Translations under genes and position numbers: made by a program
Source: Desulfoscipio geothermicus
GTDB lineage: Bacteria; Bacillota; Desulfotomaculia; Desulfotomaculales; Desulfallaceae
Assembly (NCBI GenBank): GCA_016841905.1
Contig: JAENYF010000008.1
Coordinates: 1 to 64,000, forward strand
DNA: 64,000 bases
Direction of reading: 5' to 3'
Notes under the pieces: model-generated
What the model saw: the letters and a program-made list of their open reading frames with translations, nothing else
The model's database searches: none
What the model was told of the DNA's origin: nothing
Part shown: in pieces, positions 8,882 to 17,493 of the stretch
Layout of the letters: every line of letters starts with the position of its first letter
Position numbering within the stretch: position 1 is the stretch's first letter

Positions 8882-9055
8882 ATGTGGGTTTACGAAAAGA
8901 AATTGCAAGTTCCCGTCCGGGTGAGCGCACCTAACCCCAAGCTGGCCAAATACGTGATTACACAGTACGGCGGACCGGAAGGTGAACTTTCCGCCTCCCT
9001 GCGTTACCTAAATATGCGTTATAACATGCCAACCGATATGGCCAAGGGGATTTAG
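8882..9055 (+). CDS. cotJC: cotJC, 5' part (gene split by an intervening element)
   Basis: This frame encodes the first 56 residues of the manganese-catalase-like coat protein CotJC (M-W-V-Y-E-K-K-L-Q, A-K-Y-V-I-T-Q-Y-G-G, G-E-L-S-A-S-L-R-Y-L-N) plus one residue and a stop from the inserted element. The break falls inside the stretch that in intact CotJC reads into L-T-D-I-G-T-E-E. The rest of the gene is at 16187-16591. Joining the two at their shared GCCAAGGGG restores one uninterrupted frame of 190 codons, the usual CotJC length. An AAAGGA-type ribosome site lies upstream. The intact start and frame argue against ordinary gene decay. Confidence 0.9.
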   Translation: MWVYEKKLQVPVRVSAPNPKLAKYVITQYGGPEGELSASLRYLNMRYNMPTDMAKGI

Positions 9056-9072
9056 TCTATGTTGATATGATA
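9041..9072 (+). other. Left attachment site (attL) of the cotJC element
   Basis: GCCAAGGGG (9041-9049) is repeated directly at 16178-16186. Seven bases inside the element follows CTATGTTGATATGATA (9057-9072), which is inverted at the other end (16154-16169). The repeat lies at the point where CotJC homology stops. Confidence 0.8.
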
Positions 9073-9109
9073 TAGTAACCTAATATTCTCATAATACATA
9101 GATTGTATT

Positions 9110-9223
9110 ATGAAACAGGAACAGCTTAACGTAGAACAAGAAAATATTATCAAGGCGCTTAAGGTTATTTATAAGATAGCTAAGCGGATTGTTGAAAATA
9201 CGGACAAGGCACCGCTAAAATAA
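9110..9223 (+). CDS. Possible 37-aa basic peptide at the left end of the element
   Basis: A 38-codon frame starts with ATG-AAA-CAG and ends in TAA. The product is Lys/Glu-rich and probably helical (I-I-K-A-L-K-V-I-Y-K-I-A-K-R-I-V in its middle). There is no convincing ribosome site, which weakens the call. It is the only plus-strand frame between the left attachment site and the convergent kinase gene. Small proteins near attachment sites sometimes act as recombination directionality factors, but no homology supports that here. Confidence 0.3.
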   Translation: MKQEQLNVEQENIIKALKVIYKIAKRIVENTDKAPLK

Positions 9224-9283
9224 ATCCCGGGTTTCTGAACCAGGGACATCCACTAACTATATGGTCATTGAAGCGAAATAATA

Positions 9284-10795
9284 TTAAATATTAAATCTTA
9301 CATAAAACGTTGTACCGCTGGAAGCAGTCTCTATATCTATTTTAGCATTATGTTTTTTGGCAATGTTATAGCATACAGCAAGTCCTAAACCTGTACCATC
9401 TTCTTTTGTAGTGAAAAAAGGCGTGCCGATTTTTTCAAGCACTTCAGGGGCTATCCCTTTACCGTCATCCTGGACAGCTAATACGATTTCCACACTAGTC
9501 ATAAATGTTTTTATTCTCATATTTCCACCAGGTGACATGGCCTGCAAGCCGTTACGTACAAGATTGAGAATTAACTGATTGATTTCTTCTTCGTCCAAGG
9601 GAATTTCTAAAACTTCTTCTAATTCATTATGTATGTACTTTCCGGAAACCATTGCATCCGCTTCTATTAAGGGGAGCAAGTTTTCAATTATTCTCTTAAG
9701 GCTTTGACTTTTTAATTCGATAAACTTATCTTTAGCTAGGGAAAGGTAATTAGTAATAATTGAATTTGCCCTGTCCAGTTCCTCTATCATTAAAGAAAAA
9801 TATTCATTATGATTAGCACACTCCTCCTTACCTGCCAAAACCTGTAGTAAGCCCCGCACAGTGGTCATCGGGTTCCTTACTTCGTGGGCAATGCCGGCAG
9901 CCAATTTGCCCACCGTATTTAGACGATCAATATAGGCCATATCCTTTTCAAGCCGTTTGATTTCAGTAATGTCTCTAAAATAAATAGACAACCCATCAAA
10001 AAATGGATACACATTTACCTCATAGAATGAGTGTTCCGAATCTGGAATTTCAATCTCAAAATGAACATTTTGCTTACTATTAACTGCTTCATTAAATTGA
10101 TCATAGAGTTTTGGAACAATATTTTTCGGTATCAAATCCCATATACTTCTTCCGATAAGTTCCTCGGGAGATTTATTAAATAATTGAGAAAATCGAACAG
10201 CTTCTTTATTAATGTAAGTCAATAACCAATTATTATCCACAGAAATAAATGCATCCGAAATGCTTTCTAAAATATTGGTAACCTTCTTATTAGATTCAAT
10301 TAACTTATCAGCAATTATTTTCCGTTGGTTGATTTCCACAAGCAGTTTCTGATTTGTAACTTGTAATTCTGAGGTTCGCTCTCGCACCAAGCTCTCAAGA
10401 TTTTCTCGATCTCGATAGAATTTTAAATATACTTCAATCTTTAATTTTAATGTATCCGGGTGAAATGGTTTGATAATATAGTCCGTAGCGCCAATTCGGT
10501 ATCCTTTAATCACAAATTCATTGGCCTGACTGATTGCTGTAATAAATATTATGGGTATATTTTTAGACTTATTTCTTTTTCTGATTAACTTGGCTGTTTC
10601 AAAACCATCTAATCCCGGCATTTGAACATCCAATAGAATTAGAGAAAAATCCTCTGCAAGGATTAACATTAAAGCCTCTTCCCCGGAACTTGCCCTAACT
10701 AAATTATATTGGGGGGACATTAATACAGCTTCTAAGGCCACCAAATTTTCCGGTCTGTCATCAACCATTAATATATTTATTTTTTTGTCACTCAT
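9284..10795 (-). CDS. Response regulator-PAS-histidine kinase
   Basis: The 503-aa protein starts with a receiver domain (about residues 5-125: M-V-D-D-R, L-L-D-V-Q-M-P-G phosphoacceptor near 56, K-P-F). A coiled linker and a PAS domain (about 165-280) follow, then a HisKA domain with G-I-A-H-E-V-R-N-P (His near 303) and a HATPase domain (N-L-V-R-N-G-L-Q-A-M, D-D-G-K-G-I, G-T-G-L-G-L). No membrane span is seen, so it is a cytoplasmic sensor. It is last in a three-gene minus-strand operon inside the cotJC element, 25 bp after cheR. CCGGAGGATCCAG sets the ATG start. All catalytic boxes look intact. Confidence 0.88.
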   Translation of the reverse strand: MSDKKINILMVDDRPENLVALEAVLMSPQYNLVRASSGEEALMLILAEDFSLILLDVQMPGLDGFETAKLIRKRNKSKNIPIIFITAISQANEFVIKGYRIGATDYIIKPFHPDTLKLKIEVYLKFYRDRENLESLVRERTSELQVTNQKLLVEINQRKIIADKLIESNKKVTNILESISDAFISVDNNWLLTYINKEAVRFSQLFNKSPEELIGRSIWDLIPKNIVPKLYDQFNEAVNSKQNVHFEIEIPDSEHSFYEVNVYPFFDGLSIYFRDITEIKRLEKDMAYIDRLNTVGKLAAGIAHEVRNPMTTVRGLLQVLAGKEECANHNEYFSLMIEELDRANSIITNYLSLAKDKFIELKSQSLKRIIENLLPLIEADAMVSGKYIHNELEEVLEIPLDEEEINQLILNLVRNGLQAMSPGGNMRIKTFMTSVEIVLAVQDDGKGIAPEVLEKIGTPFFTTKEDGTGLGLAVCYNIAKKHNAKIDIETASSGTTFYVRFNI

Positions 10796-10820
10796 CTGGA
10801 TCCTCCGGTTATAAATATAT

Positions 10821-11678
10821 TTATTTAAGTTTGCGGTAGATTTTTTCTTTTATATCAACATTATCATAGCAGTGAGCTACGTCTGAGAAGTCAAGTGTCT
10901 CCTTATTGCCTAAACCAAGAAATCCCTGAACGCATAAGCTGTCATAAAATAATTTATGTACTTTTTCTTGCAGTACTCTGTTAAAGTAAATTAAAACGTT
11001 TCTGCAAATTATTATATCGAATTCATTAAAGGATTCGTCACTAGCTAAATTATGCTGTGCATAAATAACTTTTCTTCCTAGACACGGTGTAAAGATGGCT
11101 TTATCATCTACCACTTTATAATAATCGGAAAATGACCTGGCTCCACCGGAATTTATATAATTCTGGGTATATAACTTCATTCTAGATAAGGGGAATACCC
11201 CTTGCTTGGCCTTATTTATTATTTTGTCGCTCATGTCGGTGGCATAGATCATTGTTTTGTCATGCAAGCCTTCTTCATATAAAAGAATAGCCATGGAAAA
11301 CACTTCTTCTCCACTTGCGCACCCTGCACTCCATATACGGATAATAGGTTTGTCTTTTAATACTGGCAGTATTCTTGTTCTTAAAGTTAAGAAAAAATCC
11401 GGATCACGAAACATTTCGGTAACATGAATACAGAAATCGGCAAATAACCTTTCCATTACCTGATAGTCATGCAGTACTTTTTCTAGTAAGGCTGATATAT
11501 TGCTTAAATTTTCAATTCTTATTCTGTGGCGTATTCTTCTGCGCATGGAGGAGTAAATATAGTTCCTAAAGTCATAGCCGTAAAGCTGGTAAATACCTTC
11601 AAGCAAAAGAGATATTTCGATTTTTTCCAGCTGCTCATCATTAAAAACTGGTTCCTCTGCTTCTTTACTTATATCCAA
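10821..11678 (-). CDS. CheR-type protein methyltransferase
   Basis: The 285-aa protein has the CheR layout: an N-terminal helical domain and a C-terminal SAM-binding fold with I-W-S-A-G-C-A-S-G-E-E-V-F-S (about residues 117-130) and F-D-I-I-I-C-R-N-V-L-I-Y-F near residue 225. CheR enzymes methylate glutamates of chemoreceptors. No receptor or CheB lies here, but CheR-like proteins are often co-encoded with hybrid kinases in stress-sensing modules. The TTG start follows AGGTGGTG. It sits between the two kinase genes, 13 bp from the upstream one. Confidence 0.88.
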   Translation of the reverse strand: MDISKEAEEPVFNDEQLEKIEISLLLEGIYQLYGYDFRNYIYSSMRRRIRHRIRIENLSNISALLEKVLHDYQVMERLFADFCIHVTEMFRDPDFFLTLRTRILPVLKDKPIIRIWSAGCASGEEVFSMAILLYEEGLHDKTMIYATDMSDKIINKAKQGVFPLSRMKLYTQNYINSGGARSFSDYYKVVDDKAIFTPCLGRKVIYAQHNLASDESFNEFDIIICRNVLIYFNRVLQEKVHKLFYDSLCVQGFLGLGNKETLDFSDVAHCYDNVDIKEKIYRKLK

Positions 11679-11691
11679 GTTGCTGCACCAC

Positions 11692-14390
11692 CTATCTATA
11701 TAACCAAACCTTTATTAAGGACAGAAGTTGCTTTAAGTTTACCGGTTTACTGATATAGTCAGATGCTCCAGCATTAATGCATTTTTCCCGATCGTACTTC
11801 ATTGCCTTGGCCGTCAGGGCTATGATGGGCAAGGTTTGATATTGAGGCATTTGACGGATATGTCTCATTGCCTCATAGCCGTCCATTTCGGGTAGCATTA
11901 TATCCATTAGCACTAGATCAATATCTGGGTTTTCCAGCAAGGTATTAATGCCATCTTTACCATTGACAGCAAATAATACATCCATCTTATGATTTTCCAG
12001 TAGAGCAGTTAGGGCAAAAACATTTCGCGGGTCATCATCCACTATTAATATTTTCCGCCCTTCCAGCGGCCCCTGGGGCTGCTCTGGTTCAGGATGATTT
12101 ACATCATCACTAAATTCTTCTTCCGAGCCTGCTGCTACCTCGCTTACTATTACGTCTTTAGTGGTATCATAAGCTACATTCAGCGGTATGAATAAGGTAA
12201 AAGTGCTGCCTTTACCTTCCTGGCTTTCTAGTCTGATAAAACCTCCCAGCAGCTCTGCTATTTTTTTGGAAATGGATAACCCCAAACCCGTTCCACCATA
12301 CTTGCGGTTAGTGGTTCCGTCTGCCTGCAGAAATTCTTCAAATATTATGTTATATTTTTCTTCGGGAATACCAATACCTGTATCGATAACCGAGATGGCC
12401 AGCATCGGAGTTGCTGAAGTTTGCATTGGCGCAACTTTGATTTGCAGCAGAACACTGCCTTTCTCCGTGAATTTAAAGGCGTTCGATAATAAGTTTTTTA
12501 GTATTTGACGTAGTCTTTGTTCGTCAGTGTAGATAACCTCCGGCAGGTCATCGGCAAGCTGTACGGAAAAGGCTATTTTTTTCGTTTGGGCTAACGGAAG
12601 AAAGTTGCGTTTAGCAAAGTCTTCTATAGCTTTTAGATGCACCTCAGCCGGGTGAACTTCCATTTTACCTGACTCTATCTTAGATAAATCTAAAATGTCA
12701 TTAATTAAATTTAAGAGATCCTTGCCGGAGGACATAATTGTCTCCGCATACTCAACCTGTTTAGCGCTAAGGTTACCGGCACTATTCTCAGCCAGTATTT
12801 GAGCCAGCACCAATAGACTGTTCAGTGGTGTGCGCAGTTCATGCGACATGTTGGAAAGAAAATCTGTTTTATACTGGGAGCTTAATGCCAATTGACGTGC
12901 TTGTTCTTCCAGAGAAAGTTTAACTTTTCCAGCTCAACTGTTTTTTGTTTAGAGTCTTTATGCTGTTCTTCAAGCTTTTCGTTAAAAGTTTATAATTCTT
13001 CCTGTTGAAGCTGTAGTTCTTCGGATTGGGTTTGCAGTTTTTCCGTGAATATCTGGGATTCCTTGAGTAGTTTTTCTACCTGCATATGATTGGCAATACG
13101 GTTGATGGTGATGCCCATTATGTTTAACACGCGGTGCAGGAATTCCTTGTGATTAGTGCTGAATTCGTCCAACGAGGCCACTTCTACTACGCCTAAGACT
13201 TGGTCGTTAAATTTAACGGGGAGAATAAGTATATTTTTAGGTGATGCTGTGCCCAGTCCTGAAGTTATCTTAATATAATTATCGGGGACTTGTTCAAGTT
13301 GTATTTCTCTGTTTTCTAACGCGCACTGTCCGACGAGTCCTTCTCCCAATTTAAAATCACGACTGTCAATCTGACTGCCGTCAAAGGCATAGGCTGCTAG
13401 TTTTTTTAGATATTTCTTTTCTTCTTCTCCTTCTATCATGTAAATAACTCCATATTTTCCGCCAACAATTGGTGTTATTTTAGTAATTAACTCATAACAA
13501 AAGATTTCTATATTTTTTACACCTTGAAACATTGTTGAAACTTCGCCAACACTTGATTTTAACCAGCTTTGTTCCTGGATTGCTTTGTTGTACTTTTTAG
13601 CCTGTTTAATCTGCTCTTCTAGAACACCGGTCATTTCGTTAAATGCCTTGGCAATCTGGCCAATTTCATCGTTGGCAGTTATATTTATACGGGGTAAATT
13701 GTCTGTTGCATCAAAGGATGTGATGCTGTTTATTACACCGGTTACTTTATTTATATCACCGGCAATTTTACGCATTGATATGAACATTACTCCTAAACCG
13801 ATCAGCACTCCAAATATGATCAGGGTTACGAATACCCGGATAGACTGCCTGTATGAATTTTCTGTCTGCTCAAGCGTATCATGCATAACTTGTTCTTCAA
13901 TTTCTACAATTTGATTTATTACTTGATATATTTCATCCCTATTTTTTTGAACATTGACTAATAACTCAATTGCTTCATCTTTTCTACCCTCTTTAACCAG
14001 GGTCTCAACTTCAATTTGAACATCATTAAAACTGTCATATAATAAATTTAACTTGGACACTAATTTACTAGTCTCATTTGATTTTACCAATTCATCCATA
14101 TCATTTAAGGCTAAAAATGTTTTTTCCCTTGAATCTTCTACATTTTGAATATCTTTTTCAATACTTACTATATCCATATCAAGCAAGATAAGATCCCTGA
14201 GATACCTGCTGGTACTACTAATCTCGTAGCGCACAATATTTGCTAAACGGACCTCTTCATAGTTATCCCGCACTACTTCGTCCATTTTATTTTTAAATTG
14301 GCTAACCATATTTAGGGAAGCTGCAGTAATAATTATTGCTGTAATTAAAAACAAACCAAAATCAATGTATAACTTATTTCTCAATTTCAA
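11692..14390 (-). pseudogene. Hybrid sensor kinase (TM-HAMP-GAF-HisKA-HATPase-REC), broken by a stop and a frameshift
   Basis: Two adjacent frames make one kinase. The upstream part (from about 14390) has two membrane helices around a helical sensor region, a HAMP segment, a GAF domain and a coiled coil. The downstream part (from 12891) has HisKA (M-S-H-E-L-R-T-P-L-N), HATPase and a receiver with L-M-D-I-M-L-P-E. They are separated by an in-frame TAA (12990-12992), after which the same frame continues with matching coiled coil (F-N-E-K-L-E-E-Q). About 70 bases on (12909-12920) one base is missing, after which L-E-E-Q-A-R-Q-L leads into the kinase domain. A TTG at 14390 after GGGGAGG is the likely start. 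Separate expression of the 3' part is possible but it has no clear ribosome site. Confidence 0.8.
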
Positions 14391-14516
14391 AGTGCCCGAA
14401 CCTCCCCATCCCATTTTATATATACTGAAATTTTGATAGGTTTACAAACTATAGTAGTAACCATAATTTTCATCCTCTCATTGATGGATAATGATTTATT
14501 TAAACAGCAGATTCTT

Positions 14517-14545
14517 TTTTACCTTCGGGAATAATGTATTATAAT
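14517..14545 (+). promoter_or_regulatory. Candidate promoter of the recombinase gene
   Basis: TTTTAC (14517-14522) and TATAAT (14540-14545) are 17 bp apart, resembling a sigma-A promoter about 100 bp upstream of the recombinase start. Nearer the gene, ATATT (14597-14601) and CATATCAT (14618-14625) resemble sigma-E elements, but with a 16-bp spacer and almost no leader. Which one is used cannot be decided by eye. Confidence 0.3.
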
Positions 14546-14644
14546 GTCGCAAACAAAAAATATCACATATGTACGGTTTTTTTTTGGTATTTGTTAATAT
14601 TATAGTATTAAGATATGCATATCATTGTTTTTAGAGGTGGCTTA

Positions 14645-16132
14645 ATGTCCAATCATAACTTAGTAGCTGCTTATGCGCGAGTATCAACTGAAGAACAGGC
14701 AGAACAGGGCCTTTCCATCCCTGCCCAAAAATCACGTCTTCTCGCCTACTGTCAATCACAAGGCTGGGAAATATTCGATTTTTATGTTGACGATGGATAC
14801 TCGGGAAAAAACCTTGAACGCCCTGCCATAAAACGACTTATTGAGGACGCTAAAAATAAAGTAATCGATATTGCCTTGGTCTTAAAGCTGGATCGTATTT
14901 CCCGCCGGCAAAAAGATGTGCTTTTTCTCCTGGAGGATGTATTTGAGACCAATGGTGTAGGGTTTAAATCTGTCACTGAATCATTTGATACAACTACCAG
15001 TTTCGGAAAGGCTGCCATCGGTATGATGGCTGTTTTTGCACAGCTGGAACGGGAAACCATTTTAGAACGCACACGTATGGGCAAACTTGAGGCGGCACGG
15101 AAAGGCCGGTGGCACGGGGGCACTATATATGGTTATAGTTATGAACCAGGAACCTATATCCTCAAAATACGGGAGTCTGAAGCTAAGGTAGTTAGAGGAA
15201 TATATGATATGTACCTTGACCGCAGCTATGGCATAACCTCTATAGCTAACGACTTAAACGATAGAGGCGTCCCTGGACCGGACAACGGTCACTGGATTAA
15301 GCAAACTGTAAGCTATATCCTTAACAATCCCACTTACGCCGGATACTCAAAACATAAAGGCAACCTTTACGAAGGCATACACGAGGCCATCATCACAAAA
15401 GGACAATGGGAAAAGGCGCAAGTACTTCTTAAACAGCGCAGGGGAAAACACAACCATCGTCACCCTTCGCAAAAAGCATTGCTTGCCGGTATTATTTATT
15501 GTACTGAATGCGGAGCCCGGATGCGTAGTAAAATTGTTTGGCAGAATTATCCTCGTGAACCCAGAAACATTATGCACTATTACGTTTGTTATTCTCAGGA
15601 TGGCTCTGCCAAGCATATGGTCCGAGATAAAAACTGTAGTTGTGGTTACAAGCAAATGGAGGATATTGATAATAAAGTGATTGAAAGATTATATAAGTTG
15701 AGCTTCAATGAAAAATTGCTTGAAGGCATCATAAAAGAAGAACTATCAAAAGAAACCATTGACCAAAAGAATGCCATGCGCGGGCTGAATCAATCTCAAA
15801 AGGAATTGCAGCAAGTCAACAAATCATTAGATCGGTGGTATGAAGTATTTGAAAAAGGTGCTTTAGAGCCGGATGAGTTGACTGAACGGGTAAAGAATCT
15901 GCGGGCTAAACGTGAGCATCTGGAAAACTCCATCCGTGAGTGGGAAGAAGAAGTGAAGAAGGAAAAACAGCGGACTGCCAACGTAAAAGAGATACTTGAA
16001 ACAATGAAAAATTTTAGACTAATTTGGAATTCCGCTGCCCCGATTGAAAAACGAGATATTTTAATCAACCTTATCCAGGAGGTTCGCGTGAATAAGGCAA
16101 GTGAGGTAGCAGTTAAGTTTAATTTGTGGTAG
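14645..16132 (+). CDS. Large serine site-specific recombinase
   Basis: The 495-aa protein has the N-terminal resolvase catalytic domain (Y-A-R-V-S14-T-E-E-Q, with S14 the expected nucleophile; K-L-D-R-I-S-R; Q-L-E-R-E-T-I-L-E-R). It is followed by the 'recombinase' domain (about 150-265), a zinc-ribbon region starting C-T-E-C at 286-289 with later Cys residues, and a long Lys/Glu coiled coil (about 370-450). This is the layout of SpoIVCA and phage integrases that act with a 2-bp overlap. AGAGGTGG before the ATG at 14645 decides the start over an in-frame ATG at 14615. It reads toward the right end of the element and should catalyse the excision that rejoins cotJC. Confidence 0.95.
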   Translation: MSNHNLVAAYARVSTEEQAEQGLSIPAQKSRLLAYCQSQGWEIFDFYVDDGYSGKNLERPAIKRLIEDAKNKVIDIALVLKLDRISRRQKDVLFLLEDVFETNGVGFKSVTESFDTTTSFGKAAIGMMAVFAQLERETILERTRMGKLEAARKGRWHGGTIYGYSYEPGTYILKIRESEAKVVRGIYDMYLDRSYGITSIANDLNDRGVPGPDNGHWIKQTVSYILNNPTYAGYSKHKGNLYEGIHEAIITKGQWEKAQVLLKQRRGKHNHRHPSQKALLAGIIYCTECGARMRSKIVWQNYPREPRNIMHYYVCYSQDGSAKHMVRDKNCSCGYKQMEDIDNKVIERLYKLSFNEKLLEGIIKEELSKETIDQKNAMRGLNQSQKELQQVNKSLDRWYEVFEKGALEPDELTERVKNLRAKREHLENSIREWEEEVKKEKQRTANVKEILETMKNFRLIWNSAAPIEKRDILINLIQEVRVNKASEVAVKFNLW

Positions 16133-16153
16133 CAAATATTATTAACAATAATT

Positions 16154-16186
16154 TATCATATCAACATAGTCAATTACGCCAAGGGG
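16154..16186 (+). other. Right attachment site (attR) of the cotJC element
   Basis: TATCATATCAACATAG (16154-16169) is the exact inverse of the repeat at 9057-9072. After eight bases comes GCCAAGGGG (16178-16186), identical to the left copy. Homology to CotJC resumes immediately after the core. Confidence 0.8.
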
Positions 16187-16591
16187 GTGCTTACCGATAT
16201 TGGCACCGAGGAGCTTGCGCATATGGAAATAGTGGCCTCACTGGTATATAAACTCATCGAAGGTGCCTCAATCGAAGCCATCAAAGCCGCCGACTTAGGA
16301 GCCCATTATGCAGACCACGATCGTGCCCTATACTGGGAAAATGCTGCCGGGGTACCCTGGGTAGCCGCTTACGTTTCAGCTACCGGGGATCCGGTCGCCG
16401 ACCTGCACGAAAACCTAGCGGCAGAGCAAAAAGCCCGGGCAGTCTATGAAAACCTTATTCAATTATCAGATGACCCTCTGGTAACCGATGTGCTGCGCTT
16501 TTTAAGGGAGCGAGAAGTCGTGCACTACCAGCGCTTCGGCGAGACGCTAATGCACGTACAGGATTATATGGAGCAAAAGAAAATTTTTTAA
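16187..16591 (+). CDS. cotJC: cotJC, 3' part
   Basis: These 134 codons plus stop encode the remainder of CotJC: L-T-D-I-G-T-E-E-L-A-H-M-E with the ferritin-like E-x-x-H metal ligands, L-G-A-H-Y-x-D-H-D, N-A-A-G-V-P-W, and a second motif F-L-R-E-R-E-V-V-H. The first codon is GTG, but there is no ribosome site, and the sequence before it is element DNA. It is therefore not expected to be translated until joined to the 5' part at 8882. The reading phase after GCCAAGGGG is the same on both sides. CotJC belongs to the manganese catalase family of coat proteins. Confidence 0.9.
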   Translation: MLTDIGTEELAHMEIVASLVYKLIEGASIEAIKAADLGAHYADHDRALYWENAAGVPWVAAYVSATGDPVADLHENLAAEQKARAVYENLIQLSDDPLVTDVLRFLREREVVHYQRFGETLMHVQDYMEQKKIF

Positions 16592-16647
16592 TCGAATTCA
16601 CTAGGACAATAAGAATTAATATAAAAAATTCAAATGTTTGCGATGTT

Positions 16648-16690
16648 ATCCCATCTCACCGGAAATTTCGAGGTGGGATGTATTTTTTTA
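16648..16690 (+). terminator. Terminator of the cotJ operon
   Basis: ATCCCATCTC and GAGGTGGGAT pair (one G-T) around a 12-base loop, followed by a T-run, 57 bp after the cotJC stop. Confidence 0.85.
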
Positions 16691-16767
16691 TAATTTCAAT
16701 TAAATATACTAATTTACAGGGAAAAAGCATGGTATACCGGGCTGAAATACTGTATACACCAATCCCT

Positions 16768-17493
16768 TTATGTAATTTGCAGTAATATAAGCATAAGAGT
16801 TACAGCAGAGAAAAGCAACATCACCACATAGTCGGTCAAATTGAAATTCAGCCGCCTGAGATAAGTGCGCCGGGGATAAGCCCTGAATCCCCGGGCTTCC
16901 ATGGACACCGCCAGTTGTTGCGCTTTCTGCATCATCCCATAGATTAATGGGAAAAACAATTGGCGGTATATAGTCATTTTTTGCCCCCAAGGGACCTTCT
17001 TAAGCTCAATACCACGCAATTGAATGGCGGTAATCACATTAATCGCTTCTTCCCGAAAAATTGGTAAAAAACGAAGGGCTATAAAAACCATAAAAGCTAC
17101 TTCGTAAGGCACCTTCCACTGCACAAGACCCAGAATAAAATCACGGGAACTAAATGTGGTCAACAGCATAGCGGCTGCAATAACCACTATAATACGCAAA
17201 ACCACACTGCTCCCTACCAACAGGCCATTGTCGGTTACCAAGGGTACCGGGCCAACTGTCAGCAGCACATTGCCACCCGGTGAAAAAATGCATTGTATTA
17301 CAAAAAGTATTAACATAAGAGAAAGAAACGGTTTCAGGTATCCAAATACAGCACTTGGATCGAAACGAAAAATCAGCAATAGCACTATGGTTGCCGCGAG
17401 AACCAAGAGCAACCGGCCAGGAGTGTTATAAATTAAAGCTAAACAGGAAAGGCATATAACCATCACCATCTTGGTCCTGGGGTCAAGCTTCAT
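16768..17493 (-). CDS. ECF transporter transmembrane protein (EcfT/CbiQ family)
   Basis: The protein (about 241 aa from the chosen ATG) starts with L-D-P-R-T-K, the usual opening of EcfT/CbiQ. It has five or six membrane spans and the cytoplasmic coupling motif A-x-x-x-R-G (S-M-E-A-R-G-F-R-A near residue 205), where EcfT contacts the ATPases. It is the energy-coupling scaffold of a vitamin or metal uptake system. The start overlaps the upstream ATPase stop by 11 bp. It is the last gene of the riboswitch-headed minus-strand cluster. A longer frame to 17589 lacks support. Confidence 0.85.
   Translation of the reverse strand: MKLDPRTKMVMVICLSCLALIYNTPGRLLLVLAATIVLLLIFRFDPSAVFGYLKPFLSLMLILFVIQCIFSPGGNVLLTVGPVPLVTDNGLLVGSSVVLRIIVVIAAAMLLTTFSSRDFILGLVQWKVPYEVAFMVFIALRFLPIFREEAINVITAIQLRGIELKKVPWGQKMTIYRQLFFPLIYGMMQKAQQLAVSMEARGFRAYPRRTYLRRLNFNLTDYVVMLLFSAVTLMLILLQIT

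Larger units (their letters stand above)
9044..16180 (+). mobile_element. Skin-like intervening element in cotJC (7,137 bp)
   Basis: The element separates the two in-frame halves of cotJC, is bounded by a 9-bp direct repeat, and carries a large serine recombinase gene ending 45 bp inside its right edge. The remaining cargo is one tiny open frame, a response-regulator/histidine kinase, a CheR methyltransferase and a broken hybrid kinase. No phage structural, replication or lysis genes are present. The layout copies the skin element of sigK (recombinase at one end, host sporulation gene rebuilt on excision). I infer excision in the mother cell during sporulation; nothing in the sequence proves the timing. 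Confidence 0.88.

Noticed and set aside
9044-16180. The element as a prophage or a transposon
   Set aside because: There are no phage structural genes, no terminal repeats of IS type and no target duplication beyond the recombinase core.
8882-16591. Reading cotJC as a simple pseudogene
   Set aside because: Both parts keep perfect coding character and rejoin in frame at an exact repeat, with a recombinase inside. Random decay would not give this.
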